Part shown: one piece after another, positions 36,241 through 44,509 of the stretch
Layout of the letters: each line of letters starts with the position of its first letter
Numbering within the stretch: the stretch's first letter is position 1
Assembly (NCBI GenBank): GCA_029261195.1
Contig: JAJDBU010000061.1
Location: forward strand, 1 to 64,000
Direction: 5' to 3'
From: Nitrospirota bacterium
Lineage (GTDB): Bacteria; Nitrospirota; Nitrospiria; SBBL01; JAADHI01
Length of the DNA: 64,000 nucleotides
The notes under the pieces: model-generated
Told to the model about the DNA's origin: nothing
What the model saw: the letters and a program-made list of their open reading frames with translations, nothing else
Database searches by the model: none
Program-made: the position numbers and the translations under genes

Positions 36241-37659
36241 TTGAAAAAAATGTTCCCAACTCATGACGAAATCGACCTTTGGTATGAAAAGGGGCAGTCG
36301 CTGATCTGGCACCCTTTCACTCAAATGAAGGAGTGGGAAGATGAAAAACCCACCATCATTGTTTCGGGCGAAGGCGCGACGCTCTGCGACATTGAGGGAA
36401 ATCGCTATCTCGACGCCACCTCATCCATCTGGGTCAATATTCACGGCCACCGGCACAAGAGCATCAATCAGGCCATGAAGAAGCAGCTTGATCGTATCGC
36501 CCATTCAACCCTGCTCGGTCTGACAAATCTCCCCGCAATCGAACTGGCAGAGCAACTGATTCAAATTGCACCGAAAGGGGATGTAAAGCATAAGGAATCG
36601 GGAGAGGCGGAAAAACTGACAAAGGTGTTCTACTCCGATAATGGATCCACTGCGGTTGAAATCGCGCTGAAAATCGCTTTTTCCTACTGGCAGCACCTCG
36701 GTGGAGAGTACAAGAGAAAAAAGAAATTCGTCTCTTTTTCAAACGCCTACCACGGGGACACCATCGGTTCGGTCAGCGTAGGCGGCATCGACCTCTTCCA
36801 CGCAGCTTATGGTCCCCTCCTTTTTGACACGATCAACATTTCCTCGCCCACCTGCTACCGCTGCCCCATAGGACTCAACTATCCCTCCTGTAAACTGGCC
36901 TGTGTTGACGAGGCAGAGAAGGTACTGAAAAAACATCATCGGCGGCTTGCCGGCCTCATTATCGAACCCCTCATTCAGGCGGCGGCAGGGATGTTATGCG
37001 CACCCCCCGGCTACCTGCGCAAAATTCGGGCACTTTGTACAAAATATGAAATTTTGATGATCGTGGATGAGGTCGCCACAGGATTTGGACGGACGGGAAA
37101 GATGTTTGCCTCTGAACATGAAGGCCTTGTGCCGGACCTGATGGCCATTTCAAAAGGACTCACCGGGGGTTATCTTCCCCTGGCAGCGACCCTGACACGA
37201 CAGAAGATATATGATGCCTTCCTGGGAGACTATGCTGAATTTAAGACTTTTTTCCATGGACACAGCTACACGGGGAATCCGCTCGGCTGCGCGGCGGCAA
37301 TCGCCAATCTGAAGGTCTTTAAAAAGGAAAAAACGCTCGAAAAGCTTAAAGAAAAGATCATCTACGTCAAAAAGAGTCTTATGTCCTGGCGGCGATGGAA
37401 GCATGTTGGAGACATCCGTCAGGTCGGCCTCATGATCGCAATCGAACTGGTCGCAGACAAAAAGACGAAACTTAGCTACCCTTTAGAGATGCGAGTCGGA
37501 GGCGCGGTCTGCCAGGAGGCCAAATCACGAGGGGTTCTGCTTCGTCCCCTCGGAAACGTCATTGCCATCGTGCCGCCTCTCTCCATTACCCTGGATGAGT
37601 TGGAAAAAATTATCACGGTTGTAGGGGCTGCTATACGAAAGGTGACGGCAAAAAAGTGA
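36241..37659 (+). CDS. bioA: Adenosylmethionine-8-amino-7-oxononanoate aminotransferase
   Basis: 472 residues of class III aminotransferase. SIWVNIHGHRHKSINQAMKK, FYSDNGSTAVEIALKIAFSY, VDEVATGFGRTGKMFA and the PLP lysine in AISKGLTGGYLPLAATL identify BioA, which makes diaminopelargonate in biotin synthesis. GGAG at 36233 sits four bases before the TTG start and 13 before the ATG at 36250, so either is possible. No other biotin gene is in the window. Confidence 0.93.
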   Translation: MKKMFPTHDEIDLWYEKGQSLIWHPFTQMKEWEDEKPTIIVSGEGATLCDIEGNRYLDATSSIWVNIHGHRHKSINQAMKKQLDRIAHSTLLGLTNLPAIELAEQLIQIAPKGDVKHKESGEAEKLTKVFYSDNGSTAVEIALKIAFSYWQHLGGEYKRKKKFVSFSNAYHGDTIGSVSVGGIDLFHAAYGPLLFDTINISSPTCYRCPIGLNYPSCKLACVDEAEKVLKKHHRRLAGLIIEPLIQAAAGMLCAPPGYLRKIRALCTKYEILMIVDEVATGFGRTGKMFASEHEGLVPDLMAISKGLTGGYLPLAATLTRQKIYDAFLGDYAEFKTFFHGHSYTGNPLGCAAAIANLKVFKKEKTLEKLKEKIIYVKKSLMSWRRWKHVGDIRQVGLMIAIELVADKKTKLSYPLEMRVGGAVCQEAKSRGVLLRPLGNVIAIVPPLSITLDELEKIITVVGAAIRKVTAKK

Positions 37660-37690
37660 CAGGCAAAACTCGATTTCCGAAAGCAAGGGC

Positions 37691-37718
37691 TTGATTCCCT
37701 ATAAATCTTGTTTATATT
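37691..37718 (+). promoter_or_regulatory. Putative promoter of the 65-residue ORF
   Basis: TTGATT (37691-37696) and TATATT (37713-37718) are 16 bases apart in the short gap after bioA, with AGGAGG at 37743-37748 six bases before the ATG. Confidence 0.45.
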
Positions 37719-37754
37719 TAGAAGAACAGCTTAGAGTAAAACAGGAGGTTTTTT

Positions 37755-37952
37755 ATGACTGAAAAGGTATTGATTGAAAAAGTATCAGGGGGCTATATTG
37801 TCTCCGAGGCGAATCCGGAACCCAAAAATCCAACTGAACACTGGATGAGCAAGTCGGTATTTTCCGATTTTCATTCTACCGTCGAAGAAGTGCGTCGGCG
37901 ATTTCGTGTCTCGGATATCATCGCTTCGGAAGAAGGCAAGTTCATCCTGTAG
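37755..37952 (+). CDS. Small hypothetical protein (65 residues)
   Basis: ATG with an excellent AGGAGG six bases upstream and a candidate promoter, so it is very likely translated. The protein reads as a small alpha/beta fold (VLIEKVSGGYIVSEANPEP, then EEVRRRFRVSDIIAS). It has no signal peptide, membrane helix or known motif. It lies between bioA and the convergent AIPR gene and ends 79 bases before the AIPR stop. Function unknown. Confidence 0.75.
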   Translation: MTEKVLIEKVSGGYIVSEANPEPKNPTEHWMSKSVFSDFHSTVEEVRRRFRVSDIIASEEGKFIL

Positions 37953-38030
37953 TTTTATGCGTATAGTAGCTTGTATTCCTGCAATTGATGTTTCATCTTA
38001 AATTCCACTTGATATGACGAGGGGCCATGT

Positions 38031-40103
38031 TTATTGGAAAATCCCCTCAAGTTTTGCTTTCTGAAGAACATCCACCAAAACCAGACACTGTTTGTCTGAC
38101 GGGATTTTATTCGGAATTTGTTCGGCAACTTTAAGAATTCCAATTTCTTTGGCACTCAGCATGTTCTTTTTTGTGCCCTCCTTGAGTACCAGAGTCCATT
38201 TTTCTATGGGGATTTTAAAAATCAGTTTCTGAGCCTCAATACCATCGTCAATCTTTTGGGTTTTTTTTGCTGATTTTTCTTCGACAATTCGGTCTTCCAC
38301 CGTAACCAGTTCATCCCGAAACTCATCAGGAAGTAGTCTTTCCAAATCAACCATTCGCCCTTGTATCCTTAGCCAGCAGCCCTCTTTCTTTGCCCATTCG
38401 GAAATATTGGAAATACCCTGTGGAGGGTAAATAATGTCATCATTCACAAATTTTGCGGCGATAGCCAATGAGTCCGATAGGGCCGAGGAGAGGGATTGGG
38501 TATCCCATATCATTTTGTGATTTATCGATTGCCTGCGCCGTCTGCAGCATTCGTTTATTGACGCAATTGCGTAAGAAACAATGTTGGCCCGATAGCCCCC
38601 GTTGTACCAGGGTTGTTTTGGAACCAGCCTCTCTGTCTTCCGGAATATAATGGCACGTGAGATCATCCGCTTATAGTAAAGCTCATTGAAACTGTCAGGG
38701 GATTTCGCCCATTCCTTGCCAATCCGACCTGCATATCGGGCAAAATTTTTCTGTGCGCCAAGATTGACCCAACGGGGATGATCATCCCAGACATTCTCAA
38801 ACTTCGCAAGATCAGTTTTCGTGAACATCTGAGGTTTGGGCTTTTCTGCCTTAAAACGGCGTCGTTCAGCCGGAGTCATTTTGGACTGTGCATCACCATA
38901 CTGGCCTCTGGCACGCTCATAAAACCAAAGGGTTTCCCGTTGTGCACCCTGCTGTGGCGGAGCCCAGATCCTTCTTGAAAAATTTTCCATGCGAATATGG
39001 AAGGGATGATTGGAAAAAAAGTCCGCTGCGTTCACACGATTCTGTGTGTTTGCGTACTCGGATATGCGAGGAACAATCGTTTCGCCTGCCTCACTGTCGA
39101 TAACAGACAGCTTCATCGGCACAAATATTTTTTTGAGTGAGGCTTTATCCTTTCGCCTTGTATGAAAGAGTGAGGCTGTTGTTTGACCCCCGTTTACGAT
39201 TTGAAGGTCTTTTATTCGGATGATTTCCTGACCTTTTTCGGTCATTTCCGTCTCGACCTCTTGTGCAGTGGCCGTAATGCCATTGTTGTACGCGAAGAAC
39301 ATATCGGGTTCATTCAGGATGGTACTTCTGATTCCTTTATTCACCTTGCTTCGGGCCTGAAGAAAACACCTGACATTCTGCTCCAGCAAGCGTGCACCAT
39401 ATTTTTCGTACAGGTCAGAGAGACCTTCGGCCGGCATGACAACCAGGTAAGACTGATGGGCATCAGAACCAAGATGAGCTGACAGGCACGAAAGGCCTCT
39501 CCCGAGTATTTCATGAAAATTCAGGTCCAATACCTCTTTGTGTCCGTGAGAACTACGTTGTCTCTGGAGTCTGGATATATCCCATATCTGATAAGTCGCA
39601 GGGATGCCGCAGACATTATTTTCTTCAATTGTCTGTAATCGCTCACTCAGTCCTCGTTCTGAAATCAGGAAAAAATTGATTTTACGAATCAGGTTCCCTG
39701 CCCTTCGGTCATAGATCTGACGTGAAAGGTCGTATTCAGGAGAGGTGTCCTCAAGATCAAGATAAAGCATGTTGTCTATGCTGGCGGTGAAAAAGTTGAC
39801 AACACGTTTGAATGTCGCTTCGACTTCTGTTCGTGTCAGTGAGGCGAGTTCCGCTCTGCAATCGAAATCAGAGACAAAAAGATCAAGGCTTTCCTGCTCG
39901 TCATTGAACCAGTAACCGTCCACTCGCATACCGCGAGGGGGACGAAAATAGCAATGCTCAAAGCCTTCAATAAAACCGGTTTCTATCAATTCATTTGTAA
40001 CGGCATCCATAAATTCGGAGAGCTGAAAGCTATTGTTCGCTTCAGCCCCCGCCATAAGTCCCTGTCGAAAATCATGAAAAAAAGCTTCTGTTGTCTGCTC
40101 CAT
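38031..40103 (-). CDS. AIPR-family phage-resistance protein
   Basis: 690 residues matching the AIPR (abortive infection phage resistance) family. Visible landmarks are EPDMFFAYNNGITATAQEVE, IKDLQIVNGGQTTASLFH and SEYANTQNRVNAADFFSNH. The frame is intact at normal length. A GGAGG that includes the stop of the preceding PD-(D/E)XK gene lies seven bases before the ATG, so the two are coupled. It is the last gene of the minus-strand restriction-like island. Biochemical activity is unknown; the family recurs in restriction-modification and abortive-infection neighbourhoods. Confidence 0.88.
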   Translation of the reverse strand: MEQTTEAFFHDFRQGLMAGAEANNSFQLSEFMDAVTNELIETGFIEGFEHCYFRPPRGMRVDGYWFNDEQESLDLFVSDFDCRAELASLTRTEVEATFKRVVNFFTASIDNMLYLDLEDTSPEYDLSRQIYDRRAGNLIRKINFFLISERGLSERLQTIEENNVCGIPATYQIWDISRLQRQRSSHGHKEVLDLNFHEILGRGLSCLSAHLGSDAHQSYLVVMPAEGLSDLYEKYGARLLEQNVRCFLQARSKVNKGIRSTILNEPDMFFAYNNGITATAQEVETEMTEKGQEIIRIKDLQIVNGGQTTASLFHTRRKDKASLKKIFVPMKLSVIDSEAGETIVPRISEYANTQNRVNAADFFSNHPFHIRMENFSRRIWAPPQQGAQRETLWFYERARGQYGDAQSKMTPAERRRFKAEKPKPQMFTKTDLAKFENVWDDHPRWVNLGAQKNFARYAGRIGKEWAKSPDSFNELYYKRMISRAIIFRKTERLVPKQPWYNGGYRANIVSYAIASINECCRRRRQSINHKMIWDTQSLSSALSDSLAIAAKFVNDDIIYPPQGISNISEWAKKEGCWLRIQGRMVDLERLLPDEFRDELVTVEDRIVEEKSAKKTQKIDDGIEAQKLIFKIPIEKWTLVLKEGTKKNMLSAKEIGILKVAEQIPNKIPSDKQCLVLVDVLQKAKLEGIFQ

Positions 40104-40107
40104 GCTT

Positions 40108-41076
40108 TTACCTCCAAATCAATGAGACATCGCATTCGAACGGCTCCAATTTTTCCAGTTTGATTTCATAACCCACCTGAACGATCCCGTCCGGAAGACC
40201 GGACCGAATCAGTCGTGGGAAATCATCCATCACCCTGAAAGTCCGCTGGCTTGAAATCAGAAACTTTGGTTCATCATAGTCCCGCATTTCGACGTAACCA
40301 TATGCGGCAAGTTTACGGGGAAATTCTTCAATCGCGTCAGAGTCCGTTATATCCCGCTCAATCTGTCGGGCGAGCTCATTCAGGGAAATGGCACGGTCAG
40401 ACTCAGGAATTTCGCTCAGGCGGTAGATCATCAGGTAGAGATTGTCGGATAGCCCTTCCAACTGGTCCTCCGACGAAATCCGAACTGCACTGCGTTCCCT
40501 GCCGGAAAGCGATTTGACCTCTACTGAGGTGTTGGCGAAGATGAAATCCTGATGGGCACCCTCTGCACCGCACCAGGACTCAATTGCTGATTTCTCACTA
40601 AGGTGCGTGGGAAAGAGCGATTGAAGAAAAGATAATTCCGCAAACAAGCCACGAACCTCTTCCGCAGAGAGGAGCCTTTTATTTTTACCAGCCATGAATG
40701 CTTTCCATCGTTTAAGATGGGCCACAGCAACACTGAGGCCGGTTGTTGAATCCTTTACGTCTTTCAGAGACGACACAAGCGTTTCGCATAAACCAAGGAA
40801 TATATCCGTATCGACAAGGTTTTCCACGCTGATCACCAGGCCTTGCTTCTGGATTGTTCCCAGAAGTCTCAGATCAATTTTCAGACCATGAACAGAAATA
40901 CGATGTTTTTGAAATTGCCCGGAGTGATCACCATCCAGTTCCAGAATAAAAAGACAACGCCCTTCTGCATCTTTTCCCCAGTACAAAGGAATTGATGTAG
41001 CCGCAGCAACACTCCGAACATTGTAATCGGAACCGGGCGTCTTTATTTTGTCCCAGGGTGACTGCTTACTCGTCAT
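40108..41076 (-). CDS. DUF4420-like PD-(D/E)XK protein
   Basis: About 322 residues. ATG 41076 (MTSKQSPWDKIKTP) was chosen; it overlaps the Z1 stop by 11 bases. The nuclease core is seen as EVRGLFAELSFLQSLF (helix with Glu), then HQDFIFANTSVEVKSL, giving the D...E-x-K metal triad, so the active site appears complete. LVISVENLVDTDIF lies before it. Proteins of this family accompany Z1 and AIPR genes in predicted restriction systems, where they are the likely DNA-cutting part. The frame shows no damage. Confidence 0.85.
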   Translation of the reverse strand: MTSKQSPWDKIKTPGSDYNVRSVAAATSIPLYWGKDAEGRCLFILELDGDHSGQFQKHRISVHGLKIDLRLLGTIQKQGLVISVENLVDTDIFLGLCETLVSSLKDVKDSTTGLSVAVAHLKRWKAFMAGKNKRLLSAEEVRGLFAELSFLQSLFPTHLSEKSAIESWCGAEGAHQDFIFANTSVEVKSLSGRERSAVRISSEDQLEGLSDNLYLMIYRLSEIPESDRAISLNELARQIERDITDSDAIEEFPRKLAAYGYVEMRDYDEPKFLISSQRTFRVMDDFPRLIRSGLPDGIVQVGYEIKLEKLEPFECDVSLIWR

Positions 41077-43237
41077 AGCCCTCATCCTCGTCTGGAGCAT
41101 CTAATGATGAACCATACATCCCGTCAAGCCATACCTTGTTCACAACTACGGTGATCTCTTTGTCATAGTTGCCGTACGGAAAGCTGATCCCAAATGCGGG
41201 AACACGGCTCTGCCGAGCATTCCCCTCTCCCAGATCAAGCGCATGCAGCATAAGTAGAGGCTTGTTGCGTACTCTACGGAAATGGTGATCGGACAACTTC
41301 TCCTCTTTCGCCATTTCAAGTGCGCGTTGTCGTTGTGTATTAGACAGTCCCAGTTTTTCATCCCCTCTACTTGCGACGCGATCCTTGCTGGCCCGCCAAG
41401 CATCCTCGACCCGCCTAGCGCTGGCTCTTCCCTGAGTGCCAAGCCGATACCGGGCTGCGTCTTCACCATTCCCCTTCATGGAGATTAACAGGACATCACC
41501 TTTAGGGTGGTCCTCGGAGAGCCTGTCAAGGTAGTCGATGGCAGCAGCTTTTTTCCAAGAGAACCATGGATGAGATCGGAACCTCGTCAGGAACGCTTTG
41601 ATGACTTCGGTATCCACATCCTGAACTATCCAACCTTTGCGAGTCGAAACGAGAGCTTCCGCCCCCTTTCCGAATCCCTTTTTCCAGTATTCGGCAATGA
41701 GTTCTTCGTTTTCAATATTTATAGCTTTCTCTGTAGGCAGTGTATGACTCTCAATGAGGTCTCCATTGAAGTTCTGTTTGACGGTGATTTCTTCACCACT
41801 CCGCATTTTGTTAGCGGCGGTAATGAGCAAGCGATCCGGATGCGCTTTAACATAAAGACCGAATTGCCTGGGACTCAGCTGGTCGCGGCGCATACGTTTT
41901 ATCTGCTGCCGAAGCCCCTCGGAGGCTTCGGCAATATGCGAGTACCAGTTAATGGAATCAGGGGAGAGATGTACTCTGCATAAATCTTCGAAACCGGGCC
42001 GATACCCGAACCACCTTCCCATCTGCATCAGGGTGTCGTACATCCGGGTATTCCGATACATATAGCTGACGCAAAGGCCTTCTATCGTCAGACCACGCGA
42101 TAAACTGTACCCGCCTACCGCAATGGCCGTAAGGGCATCTCCGTCTTTTTCGTATTTCCTGTAATCCAGAGCCTCATCAGATTTGCTGTTCACAACAAAT
42201 ATACGCAGATTATCAAAGGCACTGAAAAGTGCGGCCTTAACCTCATGCCAGTCAAATCCACAGTTCGAATAACCCTCCAGGAATGTTTTCTTCAGTGCGG
42301 CCATATAATAATCTCGCCCTGAAACATGTTCAGGCATGGCGTAGTTTGATTTGACAGCCACCCGCAACTTTTTTTCATAGACACTGATAAAACCACGAAC
42401 CATATTCTGAATTGCCACAAGATATGACACGTTCACCATCATGGAGCAGTGCTTGTTACGGTGACCCCGCAGATTGCGTATCGCCCTGGCAATAATAAAT
42501 TGATTTATTGCTCTGTAAAGTGACGGGGGCAACTCATCTATGAAGGAATCTTTCTTCAGTGAAAACGGGATGTAGTTCTCGGCATCGGTAATTTCCTCAA
42601 GGATTGCTCCACTTGTCTCCTCATCAAGAAAAACCTTCTCCGGCCCGAAATAGGTGGTTGGTGCATCAAGACAGTATATAAAATCTCTCGGGAAGAGCTC
42701 TTCTCGTACCTGATCATCGTAAGACTCAGGATTGATGAAAATATTGGCAAATGGTGTCGCTGTGTATCCGACATAGCAGGATTTTGCGAAGAGACCCAGA
42801 ATTTTCCGGATCATGGCATTTGTGCGGGTAGGGTCTAAATCGGGCTTGTTTGTGTTGATAGATGCGTTGTCTGCCTCGTCATCAATCAGGAGCATTGGCA
42901 CATCGGTAATCTGACCATCTCCCTGGGCATTAAGCTCCTTCAACCATTTATGGAGAGAATCCAGCGTCCTGACATTCTTCTTGATAACCAGAATGATGGG
43001 TTTGCTGAAATCGTTCAGTTTCCAGCCACTCTGGCGAGCTGTATTTTTGTTGAAATCATCGTGGATGTTCGTAAGTGTTGCAGGATGTGGATATTGTCCT
43101 CCGATACCAACACCGATCAGTGCCCGGCCATCCGGATCGCTTGACCGCCCGACAAATCCTTCATCAATACGTTCCTGGGTTTGTTTTCTGAGGTTGTTTC
43201 TGGGAATGCTGAGATGGATGTACTTCCTTGGCGTTCT
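41066..43237 (-). pseudogene. Z1-domain helicase-like protein, 5'-truncated
   Basis: The frame is open from the stop at 43238-43240 for about 98 codons with no ATG, GTG or TTG until 42943, yet those codons encode family sequence (NNLRKQTQERIDEGFVG). So the gene is broken at its 5' end. What remains is LLIDDEADNASINTN (Walker B-like) and the Z1 motif region TLMQMGRWFGYRPGFEDLCR. The N-terminal part expected to carry the Walker A loop is absent from all frames up to the HNH gene. Z1 proteins are superfamily II-related ATPases of predicted restriction systems. A 625-residue product from TTG 42943 would lack ATP binding. Confidence 0.85.
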
Positions 43238-43303
43238 TTAAAAATGAATCGCGACATGCTAAATTATTTCAATCAATTAACAATCACCAAGGGTCACATC
43301 TAA

Positions 43304-44077
43304 ATGCCAGAGAGACGAAAATGGAACCGACAAGAATTACTTGTTGCTCTGAAAATTTATTGCGAATTAGAATTTGGCCAGTTTCATGCACTCCATCCAC
43401 GGATAATAGAGATCGCTTCTTTCTTAAACAGGACACCAAGTGCTTTGGCAATGAAGCTCTGTAATTTTGCAAGCCTTGATCCGTCCATGATGGGGAAAGG
43501 CTTAAAAAGGGTGAGTAAGGCCGATACTGAAATAATCGAGAACTTCCTTGCTAATCCAGAGGTTATCATCCTTGAATCTGGACGAGCTTGCACCCAGCTC
43601 ATGACTACGACAGGTAATGATGATGTCGATGAAAGGCCAGAGTCTTTTGTACCCGATTACAGAAAATTTGGAGAGACAGAAAAGGTTTCGGAAGTCAAAA
43701 CAAGGACGGTGCAACAATTTTTTCGATCGGCTGTTGTTTCAAGTTATCATTTCAAATGTGCTATTTGCGAACTCAGTATAAAAGATCTCCTCATTGCATC
43801 TCATATTGTCCCGTGGGCAGAAAAAGTTGAAAGTAGAGCCGACCCTTCAAATGGGATATCTCTTTGCGCATTGCACGATAAAGCTTTCGATAGAGGGTTA
43901 ATGACCGTAGATCAAGATCATAGAATTTTGATAAGCCCTAAACTTAAATCAGCCGGGGGCCAAGTTATTGCTGATATGTTCTCCCGATTTGAGAACGAAA
44001 AACTGCACTTACCTTTTCGATTCGCTCCCAATGTAGAATATTTAAATTGGCATCAGGAGCATAGGTTTCAAAGTTAA
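43304..44077 (+). CDS. HNH endonuclease
   Basis: 257 residues, intact, on the opposite strand to its neighbours. The C-terminal half has the zinc/HNH core CAICELSIKDLLIASHIVPW followed by NGISLCALHDKAFDRGLMTV, a complete beta-beta-alpha metal site. The N-terminal part (NRQELLVALKIYCELEFGQF) is helical and probably DNA-binding. Such proteins often are restriction enzymes paired with a C5 methyltransferase. It lies exactly between the Vsr-like remnant and the broken end of Z1, and it looks more AT-rich than the flanking genes, suggesting separate acquisition. Confidence 0.88.
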   Translation: MPERRKWNRQELLVALKIYCELEFGQFHALHPRIIEIASFLNRTPSALAMKLCNFASLDPSMMGKGLKRVSKADTEIIENFLANPEVIILESGRACTQLMTTTGNDDVDERPESFVPDYRKFGETEKVSEVKTRTVQQFFRSAVVSSYHFKCAICELSIKDLLIASHIVPWAEKVESRADPSNGISLCALHDKAFDRGLMTVDQDHRILISPKLKSAGGQVIADMFSRFENEKLHLPFRFAPNVEYLNWHQEHRFQS

Positions 44078-44105
44078 ATTTCTGATTCTATTGCCTTCAA
44101 AATTA

Positions 44106-44463
44106 TTATTGTGCGAGAAGATCTGTATGCTGGTAGCCCAGATAAGCCAGTTCGGCCGCCTTTCGTTTATCACGCTCTATAAGTGCCCTTGAGTTTGGTT
44201 TACCAAAAATCGGATCTAGTTTTCGGTGTGCTTGCCTTTGGACAACCTTTATACCTTTTCCAAATAGCATCCGTTCACGAAAATTACGGTGTGATATTTT
44301 AGAAATACAATATCGGTTTACCAGGAAGTTTTTTGTCGTGGAGGCGAAAACGGTATCCGGTCCTATTCAGCATCGACCGTAGAAGCATTTCCGGTCCCGT
44401 ATCCTTCTCCCGGATGCGGGACATGCCCCAACTACGTATCTCTTGAGGCAATGTATCAACCAA
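44106..44463 (-). pseudogene. vsr: Vsr-type mismatch endonuclease remnant
   Basis: From a TTG at 44463 the sequence reads RSWGMSRIREKDTGPEMLLR and GYRFRLHDKKLPGKP, the Vsr N-terminus. Matching continues only across frame changes near 44314, 44263 and 44202: DIVFLKYHTVIFVNGCYWKR, GCPKASTPKTRSDFW, RDKRKAAELAYLGY. So at least three frameshifts break it. The two active-site His of Vsr (in FVHGCFWH) are Asn and Lys here. It starts three to four bases from the likely original methylase end, the usual dcm-vsr order. It is not functional. Confidence 0.85.
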
Positions 44464-44509
44464 GGCTCACCTGGTAATTTTTGCCTGCTTCATAATATCT
44501 AAGTGCCTT

